Positions 12,893 to 14,055 of a stretch of 14,055 bases of DNA are shown here, piece by piece. The translations under genes were made by a program, and so were the position numbers. The stretch lies in contig JAPUJS010000454.1 of the NCBI GenBank assembly GCA_027296045.1, positions 1 through 14,055 on the forward strand, in the 5' to 3' direction. The notes below the pieces were generated by a model. The model was not told the origin of the DNA and ran no database searches. It worked only from the letters and a program-made list of their open reading frames with translations. Within the stretch, counting starts at the first letter, position 1; each line of letters begins with the position of its first letter. The DNA is from a bacterium (lineage in GTDB: Bacteria > Latescibacterota > UBA2968).

Positions 12893-12908
12893 TGGCACGC
12901 AGGTTGCA
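12893..12908 (+). promoter_or_regulatory. sigma54 (RpoN) -24/-12 promoter
   Basis: TGGCACG-CAGG-TTGCA matches the sigma54 consensus TGGCACG-N4-TTGCW at every defined position. The -24 GG (12894-12895) and -12 GC (12906-12907) are exactly 10 bases apart. Transcription would start near 12918, leaving about 50 bases before the ATG at 12970. No sigma54 activator gene is in the window. Confidence 0.85.
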
Positions 12909-12969
12909 GATACACTGTTTGAACGGACCCAATATGTTGAAAACCTGTTTGTCATGATAAGGATTGAGT

Positions 12970-14055
12970 ATGTGGAAACGGATGTGGATCCTCTGGCTAA
13001 TATGCCTGTTGGGAAGTGGAGTGCAAGCAGAAGACGGGCCGAATTTCTTCCCTACTGCGGTGGGGATGACATGGATTTATGGGGGAAATCCCCGAGAGAT
13101 CGCGTTGACAGCTCGTGTTGCGGATGTGGAACGCACAGCAGATGGTGCGGTGTTTTTCTGGGAGGGGTTTCAAGGCCGACGCGTGGTGCGGCAGACGGTG
13201 GACGGCAAGGTGATGGAATTGGGGGGCGAGACCTGGAGATTATTATTTGATCTGAGGGCCGGAGAAGGGGCTTCGTGGACGATCGAACCATTTGGGATGG
13301 GCGACCTTCTGGACGGAGCACGGGTGGAAGTCGTCAGCCGGTCGGCAGAGGTGCGGGTTCCCTATGCGACATTTCAAGGAGCTATCCATCTGAAATTGAT
13401 ATCCCCCAATCTGGCCGATGCGGGGGTGACGGAAGTGTGGTTTGCAAAAGGGGTCGGGCTGGTGAAGTGGGTGGAACAATCGATTGCAGGACCCCAGGCA
13501 TATGAGTTGGCGGCCTTTACAAATGTAGTCCGGGTTCCCGACGGGTTTGAGAATGTGCACGCACAGCGTCACGACCGATTTGTTGTGGAACTGGCAACGG
13601 ACCGAGAGGTCTATGCCGCAGGCGATTTGGTGCGGGTGCGGTATCGGCTGATCAATATCAGCGGGGGATCGGTACGCCTGATGTTCCCTTCCGGCCAGCG
13701 ATACGACCTGGCACTGGACGGGCAGCAGGGTCGAGTCTGGCAGTGGTCGGCCACTCGGAGTTTTATTCAGGTTTTGAGTGGGCAAAATCTGGGTGCGGAA
13801 GAGACCTTTGAGTTTACAGAAGTATTTTCTCTTTCCGAGACCGGGGCGGGACCGGGAGATTCGTTTCTGTTGAGGGGATTTTTGAGCGTGGCGCCCGATG
13901 AAGATGGATCGGCGGGGCCTTCGGAAACAGAAGGTCTGGTTAAGTTTGCGGTGGGAGGCCAGGTAGGTGGCGGATTACCGGAACCCCAGCCCTTGCCGCC
14001 TATTGAGACACCAACGGATGCCGTCAAGCAGGAGACGGGACGTCCGGGAGACTTT
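12970..14055 (+). CDS. secreted protein with BsuPI (proteinase-inhibitor-like) domain, 5' part
   Basis: An exported protein, 362 codons visible, open to the window end. Residues 1-20 (MWKRMWILWLICLLGSGVQA) form a signal peptide with cleavage likely after VQA; there is no proper lipobox. Residues about 25-185 form a beta-rich domain starting FFPTAVGMTWIY, common at the start of exported beta-rich proteins. Residues about 203-325 fit the BsuPI domain: LATDREVYAAGDLVRVRY, LINISGGSVRLMFPSGQRYDLAL and VWQWSATRSFIQVL, then EETFEF. From about 334 a proline-rich linker begins, so a further domain may follow. The ATG at 12970 has AAGGA (12959-12963) at 6 nt; an ATG at 12982 also keeps the signal peptide. 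BsuPI was named for a Bacillus intracellular proteinase inhibitor, but the domain is widespread and inhibition here is unproven. Transcription from the sigma54 promoter is expected. Confidence 0.87.
   Translation, partial: MWKRMWILWLICLLGSGVQAEDGPNFFPTAVGMTWIYGGNPREIALTARVADVERTADGAVFFWEGFQGRRVVRQTVDGKVMELGGETWRLLFDLRAGEGASWTIEPFGMGDLLDGARVEVVSRSAEVRVPYATFQGAIHLKLISPNLADAGVTEVWFAKGVGLVKWVEQSIAGPQAYELAAFTNVVRVPDGFENVHAQRHDRFVVELATDREVYAAGDLVRVRYRLINISGGSVRLMFPSGQRYDLALDGQQGRVWQWSATRSFIQVLSGQNLGAEETFEFTEVFSLSETGAGPGDSFLLRGFLSVAPDEDGSAGPSETEGLVKFAVGGQVGGGLPEPQPLPPIETPTDAVKQETGRPGDF

Larger units (their letters stand above)
12667..12969. other. divergent regulatory region between phyH2 and the secreted BsuPI gene
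   Basis: About 303 bases with no gene but dense signals. These are the phyH2 promoter (12712-12741), a 14-bp palindrome (12760-12773), a very A/T-rich tract (about 12805-12892) with an inverted repeat (12847-12870) and a tandem 9-bp repeat AATTGATTT (12867-12884), then a sigma54 promoter (12893-12908). The A/T-rich middle could be a bend or integration-host-factor-like site; a strict match to that consensus was not found. Confidence 0.7.

Noticed and set aside
12954..13250. A 98-codon plus-strand frame starting at 12954
   Set aside because: It overlaps the long secreted-protein frame in another phase; that frame has a signal peptide, ribosome binding site and a recognisable domain, while this one is Cys/Gly/Arg-rich.

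Overview
The window is a dense, bacterial-type stretch of moderately high G+C with canonical Shine-Dalgarno sites, sigma70-like promoters, one sigma54 promoter and two bidirectional terminators. Two phytanoyl-CoA dioxygenase (PhyH) genes, a C45 acyltransferase, a secreted BsuPI-domain protein and paired COG0523 GTPases recall the environmental phyla Latescibacterota and Poribacteria. That placement is an impression from gene content, not a phylogenetic result.

Layout. Bases 1-360 (+) hold the 3' end of folE2 (GTP cyclohydrolase IB), ending at a terminator shared with hemB. From 9440 down to 442, ten genes run on the minus strand: nitrile hydratase beta-N, beta-C and alpha subunits, phyH1, lgt, a ZigA-like COG0523 GTPase, a YeiR-like COG0523 GTPase, cysS, an M23 peptidase and hemB. 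A second sigma70-like promoter lies between the two GTPases, so cobW-A, cysS, the M23 gene and hemB probably form a separate transcription unit. Divergent from the hydratase genes is a plus-strand trio: C45 acyltransferase, HAD hydrolase and a DUF2007 protein. It meets phyH2 (minus) at a second bidirectional terminator. At the right edge, a very good sigma54 promoter drives a secreted protein with a BsuPI domain that runs off the window.

Most notable is a three-subunit, cobalt-type nitrile hydratase/thiocyanate hydrolase-like enzyme. Its beta chain is split into two genes joined by a TGATG overlap, in the beta-N, beta-C, alpha order of thiocyanate hydrolase. No usual beta-like activator gene is visible, but two CxCC/His-rich COG0523 metal-chaperone GTPases lie about 2 kb downstream. 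These GTPases also sit near folE2 (the zinc-independent GTP cyclohydrolase) and three zinc enzymes (HemB with its Cys triad, CysS, M23). Zinc allocation and hydratase metal loading are therefore competing explanations for them.

Other unexplained structure includes a CTCC-CAA-GGAG element over the ribosome binding sites of phyH1 and the C45 gene, a 12-mer shared by both phyH leaders, an 11-bp inverted repeat in the phyH1 leader, and an array of palindromes and repeats upstream of the sigma54 promoter. No tRNA, rRNA, CRISPR array or insertion sequence was seen.
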